This document shows positions 1 through 8,716 of a DNA stretch of 64,000 nucleotides, piece after piece. This DNA is from JAUIKM01 sp964445695 (lineage in GTDB: Bacteria > Bacteroidota > Ignavibacteria > Kapaibacteriales > UBA7675), in contig CAYULF010000002.1 in the NCBI GenBank assembly GCA_964445695.1, positions 1 through 64,000 on the forward strand, in the 5' to 3' direction. Position numbers and translations under genes: made by a program. Every line of letters starts with the position of its first letter. The stretch's first letter is position 1. Under the pieces are notes generated by a model. It was given only the letters and a program-made list of their open reading frames with translations. It searched no databases and had not been told where the DNA came from.

Positions 1-35
1 CCGAAGATGTTAAAAGTTTTGTCGTGTACAGTGCC

Positions 36-52
36 CTTAGGGCTCACAGCTC
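36..52. repeat. 17-bp sequence repeated at 50521-50537
   Basis: CTTAGGGCTCACAGCTC occurs here and again, exactly, in the right half of the hairpin at 50507-50539. Here the left arm of that hairpin is missing, so this looks like a half copy. Function unknown; positions 1-180 otherwise show nothing recognisable. Confidence 0.5.
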
Positions 53-180
53 TTTGCAAAACTGCTAAAAGCGCCCGCTTGAATCAAAAGAACGTCCGCT
101 CAAAGACGTTGAACGCAAAAACACCGCGTTCCGGTTTGAATCGGCCCGACGACCGGACGACTCCGCGTTTCAAGCTCGAT

Positions 181-244
181 GACAAACAAGACAAAAAGCA
201 AGCCACCGAGCCAAAGGCGACAAGGGGCGAAGCGCTCAAGCCTG
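181..244 (-). repeat. Dispersed 3'-end repeat, copy A
   Basis: Read on the minus strand this holds TTGAGCGCTTCGCCCC, about 15 variable bases, then GGTGGCTTGCTTTTTG and TTGTTTGTC. The same order of blocks recurs near 17250, 27915 and 61730. The TGA stop of lysA lies inside the first block, so the repeat starts exactly at the end of the gene and in its sense direction. Confidence 0.6.
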
Positions 245-1480
245 AAACTGCAGGTCCGTCGATTCCAGACAGCGCGTCAGGTCCTCAAACGTCTCGCGAC
301 GGCGGATCAGATAATCGCGGCCCTCGTGCACAAGCACCTCCGCCGGGCGCAGCCGCGAATTGTAATTGCTCGCCATCGATATGCCATAAGCGCCCGCATT
401 GTTAAACGCCAGGATGTCGCCCTCGCGCACCTCGTTTAAGTTGCGGTCCAGTCCGAATGTATCCGTTTCGCAGATGTAGCCGACCACCGTGTAAATGCGC
501 GGGGGACCTTCGGGATTTGAGACGTTGACGATGTGGTGATAGGCGTCGTAAAACATCGGGCGGATCAGGTGATTCATGCCCGAGTTAACGCCCGCAAACA
601 CCGCCGCCGGCGTCTGTTTAATCACGTTCACTTCAACGAGAAACGTGCCGGCCTCGCTCACGAGGAATTTGCCGGGCTCAAACCACAGCTCCAGCTCGCG
701 TCCGTAGCGCTTGCAAAAGTCGTTAAACAAGGGAGTCAGCTGACGGCCGAGTTCTTCCACGTTGGTGGTGACGTCGCCATCGCGATAGGCCACCTTAAAA
801 CCGCTGCCGAAATCCACAAAGTCGAGTTTGGGGAACATTTCGGCGTAGTCGAAGAGCACCTCGGCGGCACGCACAAAAGAGTCGATCGACAAAATGTCCG
901 AGCCCGTGTGCATGTGAATGCCGTTGACGTGAATGCCGTGGCTCTCCACCACGCGCTTTACGTGGCGCATCTGGTGAATCGAGATGCCGAACTTGGAGTC
1001 GATGTGACCGACCGAAATATTCGGGTTGGCGCCCGCCATGATGTGCGGATTGATGCGAATGCAGACCGGCACCGTCCCGCCGTAGACGTCGCCGAAGCGC
1101 TCCAGCGTCGGAATATTGTCAATGTTGACGTGCACGCCGAGCTCGACCGCCTGCCGGATTTCATCGAATGCGACGCAGTTGGGGGTAAAAAGAATCGCCT
1201 GCGGCTCAAAACCGGCTTCGAGCGCCATGCGCACTTCCTGCACGGAAACGGTATCGACGCCCGCACCGAGCGAGCGGAAAAAACGCAGAACGGCCGGATT
1301 GGTGAGCGCCTTGCAGGCGTACTTTATTGACATGCGCGTGCCGGCGAAAGCCTGTTTGAGCGTCTCGTAACGCTCGCGCATTTTGGCCGTGTCGTAGACG
1401 TAGACAGGCGTTGAGTACTTGTCACAGAGCTCCAGAACATCACATCCGCCGATCTGCCAGCGGCCGTCGATCAATTGCAT
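236..1480 (-). CDS. lysA: Diaminopimelate decarboxylase
   Basis: Catalyses the last step of lysine synthesis, decarboxylating meso-diaminopimelate to L-lysine in the cytoplasm with pyridoxal phosphate. The protein has 414 residues, the normal size for the family. The PLP lysine is K57 in the context KYACKA; HTGSD is at about 191-195, the glycine-rich phosphate site FGSGF near 224-228, EPGKF at 268-272, and the second-subunit cysteine C337 in CETD, followed by the C-terminal NAGAYG segment. This is the fold III decarboxylase layout. The ATG at 1480 gives a full-length N-terminus. It is divergent from moxR across 200 bp and has no lysine-pathway neighbours. Its stop codon is embedded in a dispersed repeat. 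Confidence 0.93.
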   Translation of the reverse strand: MQLIDGRWQIGGCDVLELCDKYSTPVYVYDTAKMRERYETLKQAFAGTRMSIKYACKALTNPAVLRFFRSLGAGVDTVSVQEVRMALEAGFEPQAILFTPNCVAFDEIRQAVELGVHVNIDNIPTLERFGDVYGGTVPVCIRINPHIMAGANPNISVGHIDSKFGISIHQMRHVKRVVESHGIHVNGIHMHTGSDILSIDSFVRAAEVLFDYAEMFPKLDFVDFGSGFKVAYRDGDVTTNVEELGRQLTPLFNDFCKRYGRELELWFEPGKFLVSEAGTFLVEVNVIKQTPAAVFAGVNSGMNHLIRPMFYDAYHHIVNVSNPEGPPRIYTVVGYICETDTFGLDRNLNEVREGDILAFNNAGAYGISMASNYNSRLRPAEVLVHEGRDYLIRRRETFEDLTRCLESTDLQFQA

Positions 1481-1681
1481 TGTCGTTCCCGATCAGATAA
1501 AGATTACAGTCAGTGCAACAAAACACAGGCACAAATGTACAAAAAGCCCGCTCGGCAGCGCGCATCCGCCATGCCGCCGCGGCAGCCGCCAGCCGACCGA
1601 CCTGTGCAAATTTTCGAATGATTCCGTAGTTTTGCGGTCTGAAGGAATTGATCCGTCCGTCTCCACTGGAGTAATACAGTC

Positions 1682-2665
1682 ATGGAATTGCAGGAACTGA
1701 ATGCACGTATAGAAGCCGAGAGCGCGTTTATCGGCGAGATCGAGCGCGAGCTGGGCAAAGTCATCATCGGGCAGCGCAGCATGGTGGAACGCCTGCTGAT
1801 AGCGCTGCTGTCCAACGGCCACATTTTACTGGAGGGCGTGCCGGGACTGGCCAAGACGCTGGCGATCAAATCGCTGGCGTCGACCATTCAGGCGCAGTTC
1901 AGCCGCATCCAGTTTACGCCCGACCTCTTGCCGGCCGACCTGGTCGGCACGATGATCTACAACCAGCGGCGCGAGGAATTCTCCGTCCGCCGCGGGCCGA
2001 TCTTCGCCAACTTCATCCTTGCCGACGAGATCAACCGCGCGCCGGCCAAGGTGCAGAGCGCGCTGCTGGAGGCCATGCAGGAACGCCAGGTCACAATCGG
2101 CGACAGCAGTTTTACGCTGGACGAACCCTTTCTCGTTCTGGCGACGCAAAACCCGATCGAGCAGGAAGGCACTTATCCTCTGCCTGAGGCGCAGGTCGAC
2201 CGGTTTATGCTGAAAGTGCTGATCGATTATCCCAACCGCGAAGACGAACAACTTATTATCCGCCAGAAGATTTCCGGCGCGGACACGAGCATCAACCCCG
2301 TGGTGGAGCCGGGCGCCATTCTGCGCGCGCGCGAGGTTCTGCGCAATGTCTACGTGGATGAAAAAATCGAGCGTTATATCGTGGACATCGTCTTTGCCAC
2401 GCGCAAACCGGGCGAATACAAACTGGCGGACCTGGAGCAGCTCATCGCCTTCGGCGGTTCCCCGCGCGCCAGCATCAACCTGGCTCTGGCCGCCCGCGCC
2501 CACGCCTTTGTTAAACGCCGCGGTTACGTGGTGCCGGAGGACGTGCGCGCCATCTGCATGGACGTCATGCGCCACCGCGTCGGCGTCACCTACGAAGCCG
2601 AAGCGGAGAATATCAGCAGCGAAGACGTGATGACAAAAATCCTCAACACGGTAGAAGTACCCTGA
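1682..2665 (+). CDS. MoxR family AAA+ ATPase
   Basis: A 327-residue AAA+ ATPase of the MoxR type, the chaperone-like ATPase that accompanies VWA-domain proteins. Walker A is GVPGLAKT (52-59), Walker B LADEIN (113-118), and the sensor region ATQNPIEQEGTYPLPEAQ follows at about 154-171, all standard. Length is typical. The gene starts a plus-strand run with the DUF58 protein 11 bp downstream, then a BatD/DUF4381-like protein and BatA. This is the usual order of the Bacteroidota aerotolerance locus, so its likely role is ATP-driven assembly or remodelling of the neighbouring VWA proteins. The precise substrate is inferred, not shown. Confidence 0.93.
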   Translation: MELQELNARIEAESAFIGEIERELGKVIIGQRSMVERLLIALLSNGHILLEGVPGLAKTLAIKSLASTIQAQFSRIQFTPDLLPADLVGTMIYNQRREEFSVRRGPIFANFILADEINRAPAKVQSALLEAMQERQVTIGDSSFTLDEPFLVLATQNPIEQEGTYPLPEAQVDRFMLKVLIDYPNREDEQLIIRQKISGADTSINPVVEPGAILRAREVLRNVYVDEKIERYIVDIVFATRKPGEYKLADLEQLIAFGGSPRASINLALAARAHAFVKRRGYVVPEDVRAICMDVMRHRVGVTYEAEAENISSEDVMTKILNTVEVP

Positions 2666-2676
2666 CGGTTAACGCG

Positions 2677-3552
2677 ATGCAAACGGCCGAGTTAATTAAA
2701 AAAGTCCGCAAAATCGAGATCAAAACGCGCGGCCTGACAAGTCAGGTCTTCTCCGGCGAATACCACAGCGCGTTTAAAGGCCGCGGCATGGCCTTCAGCG
2801 AAGTGCGCGAATACCAACCGGGCGACGACATCCGCAGCATCGACTGGAACGTTACGGCGCGCTTCGGCACGCCCTATGTTAAAATCTTTGAAGAAGAGCG
2901 CGAGTTAACAGTCATGCTGCTGGTGGACGTCAGCCGCTCCGAACGCTTCGGCACGCGCACGCAGCAGAAAAAAGACCTGGTGACGGAGTTAAGTGCGGTG
3001 CTGGCTTTTGCGGCAATTCAGAACAACGACAAAATCGGCGTCATCTTTTTCTCCGACCGCGTTGAACAATTTATTCCGCCCAAAAAAGGCCGCACGCACA
3101 TCCTGCGCATCATTCGCGAAATGCTCGAAATCGAGCCGCAGGGCCGCGGCACGGACATCGGCGCGGCGCTGCAATACTTCAGCAACGTGATTAAAAAACG
3201 CAGTATCGTTTTTGTGCTGTCCGACTTCATGGACCGCCAATACGAGAGCGCCATGCGCATCGCCTCACGCAAACACGACCTGGTGGCCCTGCGTGTATTC
3301 GACCAGGGCGAAACGGAATTGCCGCCGATCGGCCTGGTGCGTTTTCACGACCCCGAACTCGACCGCGAACTCTGGGTGGACACGTCCAACAAAAAGGCGC
3401 TGGCACATTACCGCGCCTGGTGGCTGAAACGCGAACAGCGCATTAAACAAATCTTTCGCAGCGCCGGCGTGGACAGCGTCACGATCCGCACGGATCAAAG
3501 CTACGTTAAACCTTTAATGAACTTTTTCCGCAGTCGCGAGCGCGCCCGTTAA
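2677..3552 (+). CDS. DUF58 domain protein with VWA-like fold
   Basis: A 291-residue DUF58 protein, the usual partner of MoxR ATPases. The DUF58 signature lies around residues 48-75 (GDDIRSIDWNVTARFG). It leads into a VWA-like domain with a metal-ion site DVSRS at 84-88, so the MIDAS DxSxS pattern is intact. No signal peptide or membrane segment is evident, which suggests a cytoplasmic partner between MoxR and the membrane-anchored BatA. It ends directly against the next gene: the TAA at 3550-3552 is followed at once by ATG at 3553, so the two are almost certainly co-transcribed. Function inside the Bat complex is not established. Confidence 0.9.
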   Translation: MQTAELIKKVRKIEIKTRGLTSQVFSGEYHSAFKGRGMAFSEVREYQPGDDIRSIDWNVTARFGTPYVKIFEEERELTVMLLVDVSRSERFGTRTQQKKDLVTELSAVLAFAAIQNNDKIGVIFFSDRVEQFIPPKKGRTHILRIIREMLEIEPQGRGTDIGAALQYFSNVIKKRSIVFVLSDFMDRQYESAMRIASRKHDLVALRVFDQGETELPPIGLVRFHDPELDRELWVDTSNKKALAHYRAWWLKREQRIKQIFRSAGVDSVTIRTDQSYVKPLMNFFRSRERAR

Positions 3553-4950
3553 ATGAACACACAACGCGGAACATACCTGGCGCTTGCCTTAACCGGCTTG
3601 ATTTTTTTGTTAACGACGCTTGCTCCGCCCGACGCGGGCGCGCAAGCTGGAGCGTCGTTGTCGATACATTTCAACGAAGACATCGAGAGCGACAGCCTCT
3701 ACATCGGCGACCCGTTCCAGGTCGTTGTGGAGGTAAAACACGCGTCCGACGAACGCATCAAATGGCCGCAGATTCTGCCGTCGATGCCGCTGATGCAAGG
3801 GGATCAGCGCTCCAACGCGGTGCTGGAAATACTGGACAAAACGGAGACGGACTCCAGCTTTGCCGACGACGGCACGGTGACGGTGCGCCGCACGCTCGAT
3901 GCCACAATCTTCGACGCCGGCGACTTCACGATCCCGGCCTGGTCCTTCGACCTGCTGACTGTCGGCAGCGAAACGGTGACTGAAGTGCGCAGCACGCCGC
4001 TTGAAGTTCGCGTGTTTGCACCTCCGCTCGACGCAGGCGACAAGCCGCGCGACATTAAACAACCGCTCGACCTGCCCTTTGACTGGACACCGGTTCTCAT
4101 CTGGGGACTCGTCGGCCTGGGCGCTGTCGGCGCGGCGCTGACCGCGTGGCTGCTTCTGCGGCGTCGCCAAGCGCGCGAAGTCGTGCAAGAAGTTGTACCG
4201 AAGCTCAGCGTGCCGGCGCACAAAACGGCGCTCAATGCGCTGCGCGCACTTGAAAAAGACGAGCTGTGGCAGCGCGGCGAAGTTAAACACTACTACACGC
4301 GCATCAGCGAGATTCTGCGCACATATCTGGAAGAGCGCTACAACATGCTCGCGCTCGAATCCACCAGCGCCGAAATTCTGGACGAACTGCGCACCTATAT
4401 TAAACAGGACGCACCCGAATACTCGCAGCTCAGCCGCATTCTGGAAACTGCAGACCTGGTGAAGTTCGCCAAAACCGAGCCCGACGCGGACACACACAAC
4501 AACTGCCTGCGTGAAGCATACATCTTCGTCGAAAACACCGCGGAAAATCCACAGGCTGTCGACGTGGCGCAAGAAATGGTTAACAGTCAGCCGCAGCAAC
4601 CGACTGATACAGTCGCAGCCGTCCGGCCGCACAAACCCTCCGGCGAAATCGACTTCCTGCCGCCGCATATGCGCGCTTCGGCAACCGGCTCGTTTAAAGT
4701 AACTGAGCAAGCGCAAGCGGACGAGAAGCACGACACACCTAACGTCCAACACGGTGACAAACAAGAGAATCTTCCGAAAACGGCGGGTCCGGAAGAACAC
4801 AAGAACATAGCGGATCCGGACTTAAACAGTTCGGAACATGCAGGCTACGCTCCGCCGCCCGGGCAATCCGGAAGTAACAACAATGACGACGGTCCGGACG
4901 CAGACTTAAACAGTGAAGACGAAGAGCCCAAAACGGGAGGCGCATCGTGA
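3553..4950 (+). CDS. BatD/DUF4381-like membrane protein with disordered tail
   Basis: A 465-residue envelope protein. Residues 1-31 form a signal peptide ending near GAQA. Residues 32-160 are a beta-rich extracytoplasmic domain like the N-terminal part of BatD. A membrane span lies at about 175-200, followed by arginine-rich residues and a cytoplasmic helical domain (about 215-335) of the DUF4381 kind. From about 340 onward the tail is polar, repetitive and probably disordered, with two DLNS repeats. The dispersed 16-mer GACAAACAAGAGAATC sits in that tail at 4756. The gene abuts the DUF58 gene upstream and overlaps batA by 4 bp (GTGA). It probably couples periplasmic and cytoplasmic parts of the Bat complex; that is inference. 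Confidence 0.8.
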   Translation: MNTQRGTYLALALTGLIFLLTTLAPPDAGAQAGASLSIHFNEDIESDSLYIGDPFQVVVEVKHASDERIKWPQILPSMPLMQGDQRSNAVLEILDKTETDSSFADDGTVTVRRTLDATIFDAGDFTIPAWSFDLLTVGSETVTEVRSTPLEVRVFAPPLDAGDKPRDIKQPLDLPFDWTPVLIWGLVGLGAVGAALTAWLLLRRRQAREVVQEVVPKLSVPAHKTALNALRALEKDELWQRGEVKHYYTRISEILRTYLEERYNMLALESTSAEILDELRTYIKQDAPEYSQLSRILETADLVKFAKTEPDADTHNNCLREAYIFVENTAENPQAVDVAQEMVNSQPQQPTDTVAAVRPHKPSGEIDFLPPHMRASATGSFKVTEQAQADEKHDTPNVQHGDKQENLPKTAGPEEHKNIADPDLNSSEHAGYAPPPGQSGSNNNDDGPDADLNSEDEEPKTGGAS

Positions 4951-5999
4951 GCGAACTGTTCGAAACATTCATGTTGCTCTTCGACGCGGATTGGTACAGA
5001 CGTATAGAGTTTGTGCAGCCCGAGTATTTCCTGCTCCTGTTGCTGCTGCCGCTGCTCGGCGTCTGGTGGTGGATTAAACGCCGGCGACGCGATCCGGCGC
5101 TGACGCTGTCCTCACTGGAAGGACTGGAAGGCGTACCGCGCAGCCTGCGGCTCTACCTGCGCCCCATCCCGGCCATCCTGCGCGTGCTGACGCTTGTTTT
5201 GATTGTGTTCGCATTGGCGCGGCCGCAGAGCTCGGTCAGCAAGGAAAATATCGACACGGAAGGCATTGACATCGTGCTGGCCATCGACGTCTCGTCCAGC
5301 ATGGAGGCGATGGACTTTACACCCAACCGGCTGGAAGCCGCCAAGGGCGTCGCAGCGGAATTTGTGGAGCGACGCAGCAACGACCGCATCGGCGTCGTGG
5401 CATTCGGCGCGCAGGCTTTTACTCAATGTCCGATCACGACGGATCACAGCGTCGTGCAGACCAACCTGAAAAACCTCAAACTCGGCGGCGAAACGCTTGG
5501 GCAGCAGACGGCCATCGGCATGGGGCTGGCGACGGCGGTCAGTCGTTTAAAAGATTCGGAAGCCGAAAGTCGTATTGTCATTCTGATGACGGACGGTGTT
5601 AACAACGCCGGCTCCGTCGCCCCGGTAACCGCGGCGGAATTGGCCAATACATTCGGCGTTCGCGTTTACACCATCGGCGTGGGTACTCAGGGACAGGCGC
5701 GCATGCCGGTGCGCCGGCGCAACGGTCAGCTGGCGGGTTACCAGATGATGCCGGTTGAAATCGACGAAGACATTCTGCGTGAAATCGCTTCGATGACGGA
5801 CGGACGTTATTTCCGCGCGACGGACAACACGCGCCTGCAGGAGATTTACACGGAGATCGACCAGCTGGAAAAAACGAGAATTGAGGTCACCCAATTCAAG
5901 AACATCAGCGAAGAGTTCCTGCCTTTTGCGCTTCTGGCCGGCCTGCTTCTGCTGACGGAAGGGATGCTGCGCCTGACGGTGTTGAGGCCGGTGGTGTAG
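4947..5999 (+). CDS. batA: Membrane-anchored VWA protein BatA
   Basis: A 350-residue protein with two N-terminal membrane segments (about 27-42 and 75-91), a VWA domain from about 107 to 300 and a C-terminal membrane span at about 325-343. The metal-ion-dependent adhesion site is complete: DVSSS (114-118), the threonine in QQTAIG near 188, and the aspartate in MTDG (214-217). This architecture is that of BatA/BatB in Bacteroides and Leptospira. The start is GTG at 4947, preceded by GGGAGG at 4935-4940 and overlapping the previous stop codon, which implies translational coupling. Its usual neighbour batB lies at 10808 on the other strand, so the operon is split. Confidence 0.9.
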   Translation: MSELFETFMLLFDADWYRRIEFVQPEYFLLLLLLPLLGVWWWIKRRRRDPALTLSSLEGLEGVPRSLRLYLRPIPAILRVLTLVLIVFALARPQSSVSKENIDTEGIDIVLAIDVSSSMEAMDFTPNRLEAAKGVAAEFVERRSNDRIGVVAFGAQAFTQCPITTDHSVVQTNLKNLKLGGETLGQQTAIGMGLATAVSRLKDSEAESRIVILMTDGVNNAGSVAPVTAAELANTFGVRVYTIGVGTQGQARMPVRRRNGQLAGYQMMPVEIDEDILREIASMTDGRYFRATDNTRLQEIYTEIDQLEKTRIEVTQFKNISEEFLPFALLAGLLLLTEGMLRLTVLRPVV

Positions 6000-6062
6000 A
6001 CGGACCTTAAGCGCGCAGTCATATGCAACAGCACTTGATGCCCCGGGCTGAGACTTGAGTCC

Positions 6063-6093
6063 CGGAACACAATGACTTGAAGCCGAACCTCAG
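6063..6093 (+). repeat. REP-like intergenic repeat, batA/batE junction
   Basis: A block built around CRCAATGAYKTG and AGCCGA, matching two further copies at 21937-21967 and 21976-22005. A looser copy begins at about 6025. It lies in the 90-bp gap between the convergent ends of batA and batE and overlaps the batE stop codon. A GC-rich inverted repeat (CCGGG/CCCGG) is just upstream and could act as a two-way terminator. Confidence 0.45.
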
Positions 6094-6857
6094 ATCACAG
6101 CCATCGTCTCCGCCTGACTCCACCCCACCTGACCGTTGGCGATGCGGATGCGATACCAGCCTTCAAGTTCATCAAGTATCTCCACGCGCGTGCCTTCGTG
6201 CAGAATAAACACGTCTTTGCCGGCGCCCTGCGGCGCGCTTTTGACATAAACGCTGGGCGACATGATTATCGCAGCATTGCGACCGTTTTCGGCCAGGTGG
6301 CGCTCATAGCCGAGATAACCGGACAACAAGGCGCAGAAAGTCAGAATGCTCGCCAGGTAAATCAGCGGACGACGTGCGGGAAAGGACTTAAACAGAATCA
6401 GGCAGGCAAAACCGATCGAAGCCAGCCAGAGAGTCGCCAGAAAAACAGTCGTCCATGTGTCGGCGCGGAACAAGTCGCGCAGACTTTCAAACCAGGTCCA
6501 CAGAAACAACTGCGGCAACTCTTCAATCTCGTCAACAGTGGCCGCGCGCGCCAGATTCAAGTTGTGCACAATATCGGGGTCGGACGGCTCCAGCTTGCGC
6601 GCACGCTCGTAGTTGAGAATGGCGACCGGGATGTTGTTTAACTTGTAGTTGGCATTGCCCAGGTTAAAATAGACTTCCGCCGATGTGTTGCCGGCTTGCA
6701 GCAGGCTATCGTACAACGCAGCCGCATCGGCATATTGCTCCTCGCCGTACAGCGCGTTGGCGCGCTCAAACAGGTCTTCCGCGTTCTGCGCCTGGGCGAA
6801 GGAAACATTAAACATTGCACACACAAGCACAATCAGAGTCGCGGGCCAACGCCTCAT
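6090..6857 (-). CDS. batE: TPR and SH3b protein BatE
   Basis: A 255-residue protein with a signal peptide (cleaved near SFAQAQ, residue 24), tetratricopeptide repeats from about 26 to 105 (YFNLGNANYKLNNIPVAILN is a clear unit), two membrane segments at about 135-155 and 165-183, and a C-terminal bacterial SH3 domain (about 193-255, with SPSVYVKSAP and GWYRI). This is the BatE arrangement. It overlaps batD by 4 bp, is last in the minus-strand Bat operon, and meets batA tail to tail. The TPR and SH3 parts suggest a scaffold contacting other Bat proteins or peptidoglycan; direct targets are unknown. Confidence 0.87.
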   Translation of the reverse strand: MRRWPATLIVLVCAMFNVSFAQAQNAEDLFERANALYGEEQYADAAALYDSLLQAGNTSAEVYFNLGNANYKLNNIPVAILNYERARKLEPSDPDIVHNLNLARAATVDEIEELPQLFLWTWFESLRDLFRADTWTTVFLATLWLASIGFACLILFKSFPARRPLIYLASILTFCALLSGYLGYERHLAENGRNAAIIMSPSVYVKSAPQGAGKDVFILHEGTRVEILDELEGWYRIRIANGQVGWSQAETMAVI

Positions 6858-8671
6858 CGCAGCTCACCTTCAAGAGTCGTTATCAATTCGATCGCCTTGT
6901 CGTACACTTCCTGCGCAGAAGCGCCGGCGGCGCCGGGCGCAAAACGCGCCAGCTCACATTTGTCGATAGCAGAAAACAGGGTGTTTGTTAACTCCGGAGC
7001 AACGTTGCGTTGCAGCAGCGCCGCACGGGCGGAATCCTGCGAAAGCTGCGCCGCATCGATAACGAGTTTGTCGCTCAGATATCCCCACAGCGCTTTGGAT
7101 ACTTCTTCGTACACCGTCTGATCCGCGTTCGAAGCCAGGGCTTTGCGCGCCACGCCCAGTCGCTTGCGCGCAATTTTGTTGGCGCCGGATCGGCGCATCG
7201 CGACGCTGTCCGAAGCCTGCGAATCGCGCTGACGAACCACCACAAACAAGATCAGCAGCGACATCGGCGCGGCAAACAGAGCCGAGTAAAACACAGCCGA
7301 ACCAAAGAGCGGCGCACCTCCGCCCAGACTTCCACTCGACGATTTGATAAAGCGAATGTCGTCTGCCAGCACTTCGACGTCTTCACGGCGCACTCCGGGG
7401 CTGACCGCCGCTGCGCCCTCGCCGGAACCGCGCGCAACCTTGATGCGGTACTCCGGGCTTTGTTTAAGCACGTACTGACCGGAAACGGGATCAAACCAGG
7501 CAAACTCCACAGGCGCAATTTTGTACTCGCCCGGCGAGCGCGGAATCAGCAGATACTCATAAGTCCGCTTGCCGCCTATTTTTCCGGCGGACACTTTCAC
7601 GTCTTCAATCAGGCGCGGGTCGTAGACTTCAAATGCCTTGGGGAAATCGATTTCCGGCTGGGGCAGCAGGTTGAGATTGCCGGTACCGGAAACGGTGATG
7701 CGCAGCGTGACAGCTTCGTTAACCGCCGTTTCCTCGTTTGTAATGCTCGTTTCCAACTCAAACTCGCCCACGGCGCCGTTAAATGCGGCAGGTTTGCCGG
7801 CGGTCGGCAGCGCTTTAACCGTGATGTCCAGCGGCCGGCTTGTGGCTTTGTGCCGTACGTTTTCATAACGCCGACCAAAAAATGGATCCGAAAAGAACCC
7901 GCGGGAACGGCGACCGGACTCACTTTCCACGCGCACCGTTGTTTCCAGCGACATTGGATCGAGCGTCAGCGTTCCGGTGCGCTGCGGCACAAGCACCGCT
8001 TCTTTTAATGTGTGCACCAGATAGCGGACGCCGTTTAACTCTTCCAGCTTGCCACGTTGTTCTTCTTTTTCAACATCCTGCACCCAGAAACCGCCGAGTT
8101 TCGGCTGTGTAATGTCATTTTCGTACAGACCTTCGTGACGCGTGTACAATTTGTACGTCACGTAGATCTGCTCGCCGATGTAAACATCGCGCTTGCTTGC
8201 GCTGACGCGCATGAAGATTTCATTGTTGAGGTTAACGCCCGATGCGCTCTCTTCATTGGTGACCGTGACGGTGATTGCGTTGGACTGGACGGACTCCGAT
8301 CCAAACTTCACCGTCGCAGGCAGAATCGTGTATTTACCGGCTTTGTCCGGCGCCTGCACCGTATACTCAAGGCTGATGCTCTGCTGCATCACGCCGTTAA
8401 CATATTCGACGCGATTGGAACGGGAAGGCCCCTGTACATTTGTAAAGGCTCCCATATTGGGCGGATCGAATTGACTGGCGTTCTGCCCGATGATGTCGTA
8501 GGTCAGGGTAAAACGCTCGTTGCGCGCCACGGGGTTTTTACTGACGGTGGCTTTTAACTCGGCCTGTTGCGCCTGCAATCCGGCAGCGGCCGGAAATGTT
8601 AACAAGGCGGCTAAAACGATGGCCTGAAAGAAGTTCGCTTGTCTATGTTTAAGTGTGAATGGCTCTTTCAT
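6854..8671 (-). CDS. batD: BatD aerotolerance protein
   Basis: A 605-residue envelope protein with a signal peptide ending near AGLQAQQ. Several immunoglobulin-like beta domains (about 35-430) follow, including the segment GRRSRGFFSDPFFGRR that is typical of BatD. A membrane span lies near 465-485 and a C-terminal cytoplasmic helical domain near 510-600. I chose the ATG at 8671 because the next in-frame start upstream is a TTG at 8716 that adds an unrelated 15-residue leader before the signal peptide. It overlaps batE by 4 bp and lies 45 bp after batC. BatD is thought to bridge the periplasm to the BatA/BatB VWA proteins; this role is family inference. Confidence 0.9.
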   Translation of the reverse strand: MKEPFTLKHRQANFFQAIVLAALLTFPAAAGLQAQQAELKATVSKNPVARNERFTLTYDIIGQNASQFDPPNMGAFTNVQGPSRSNRVEYVNGVMQQSISLEYTVQAPDKAGKYTILPATVKFGSESVQSNAITVTVTNEESASGVNLNNEIFMRVSASKRDVYIGEQIYVTYKLYTRHEGLYENDITQPKLGGFWVQDVEKEEQRGKLEELNGVRYLVHTLKEAVLVPQRTGTLTLDPMSLETTVRVESESGRRSRGFFSDPFFGRRYENVRHKATSRPLDITVKALPTAGKPAAFNGAVGEFELETSITNEETAVNEAVTLRITVSGTGNLNLLPQPEIDFPKAFEVYDPRLIEDVKVSAGKIGGKRTYEYLLIPRSPGEYKIAPVEFAWFDPVSGQYVLKQSPEYRIKVARGSGEGAAAVSPGVRREDVEVLADDIRFIKSSSGSLGGGAPLFGSAVFYSALFAAPMSLLILFVVVRQRDSQASDSVAMRRSGANKIARKRLGVARKALASNADQTVYEEVSKALWGYLSDKLVIDAAQLSQDSARAALLQRNVAPELTNTLFSAIDKCELARFAPGAAGASAQEVYDKAIELITTLEGELR

Positions 8672-8716
8672 GAATCTTCGATCTGTATAGTTAGGGTTTG
8701 CGCCAATTGAACGCAA

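Noticed and set aside
3610..4800. Long minus-strand frame opposite the BatD-like gene
   Set aside because: Antisense composition (Arg, Val, Cys rich) and no motif; the plus-strand gene has signal peptide, membrane span and overlap with its neighbours.
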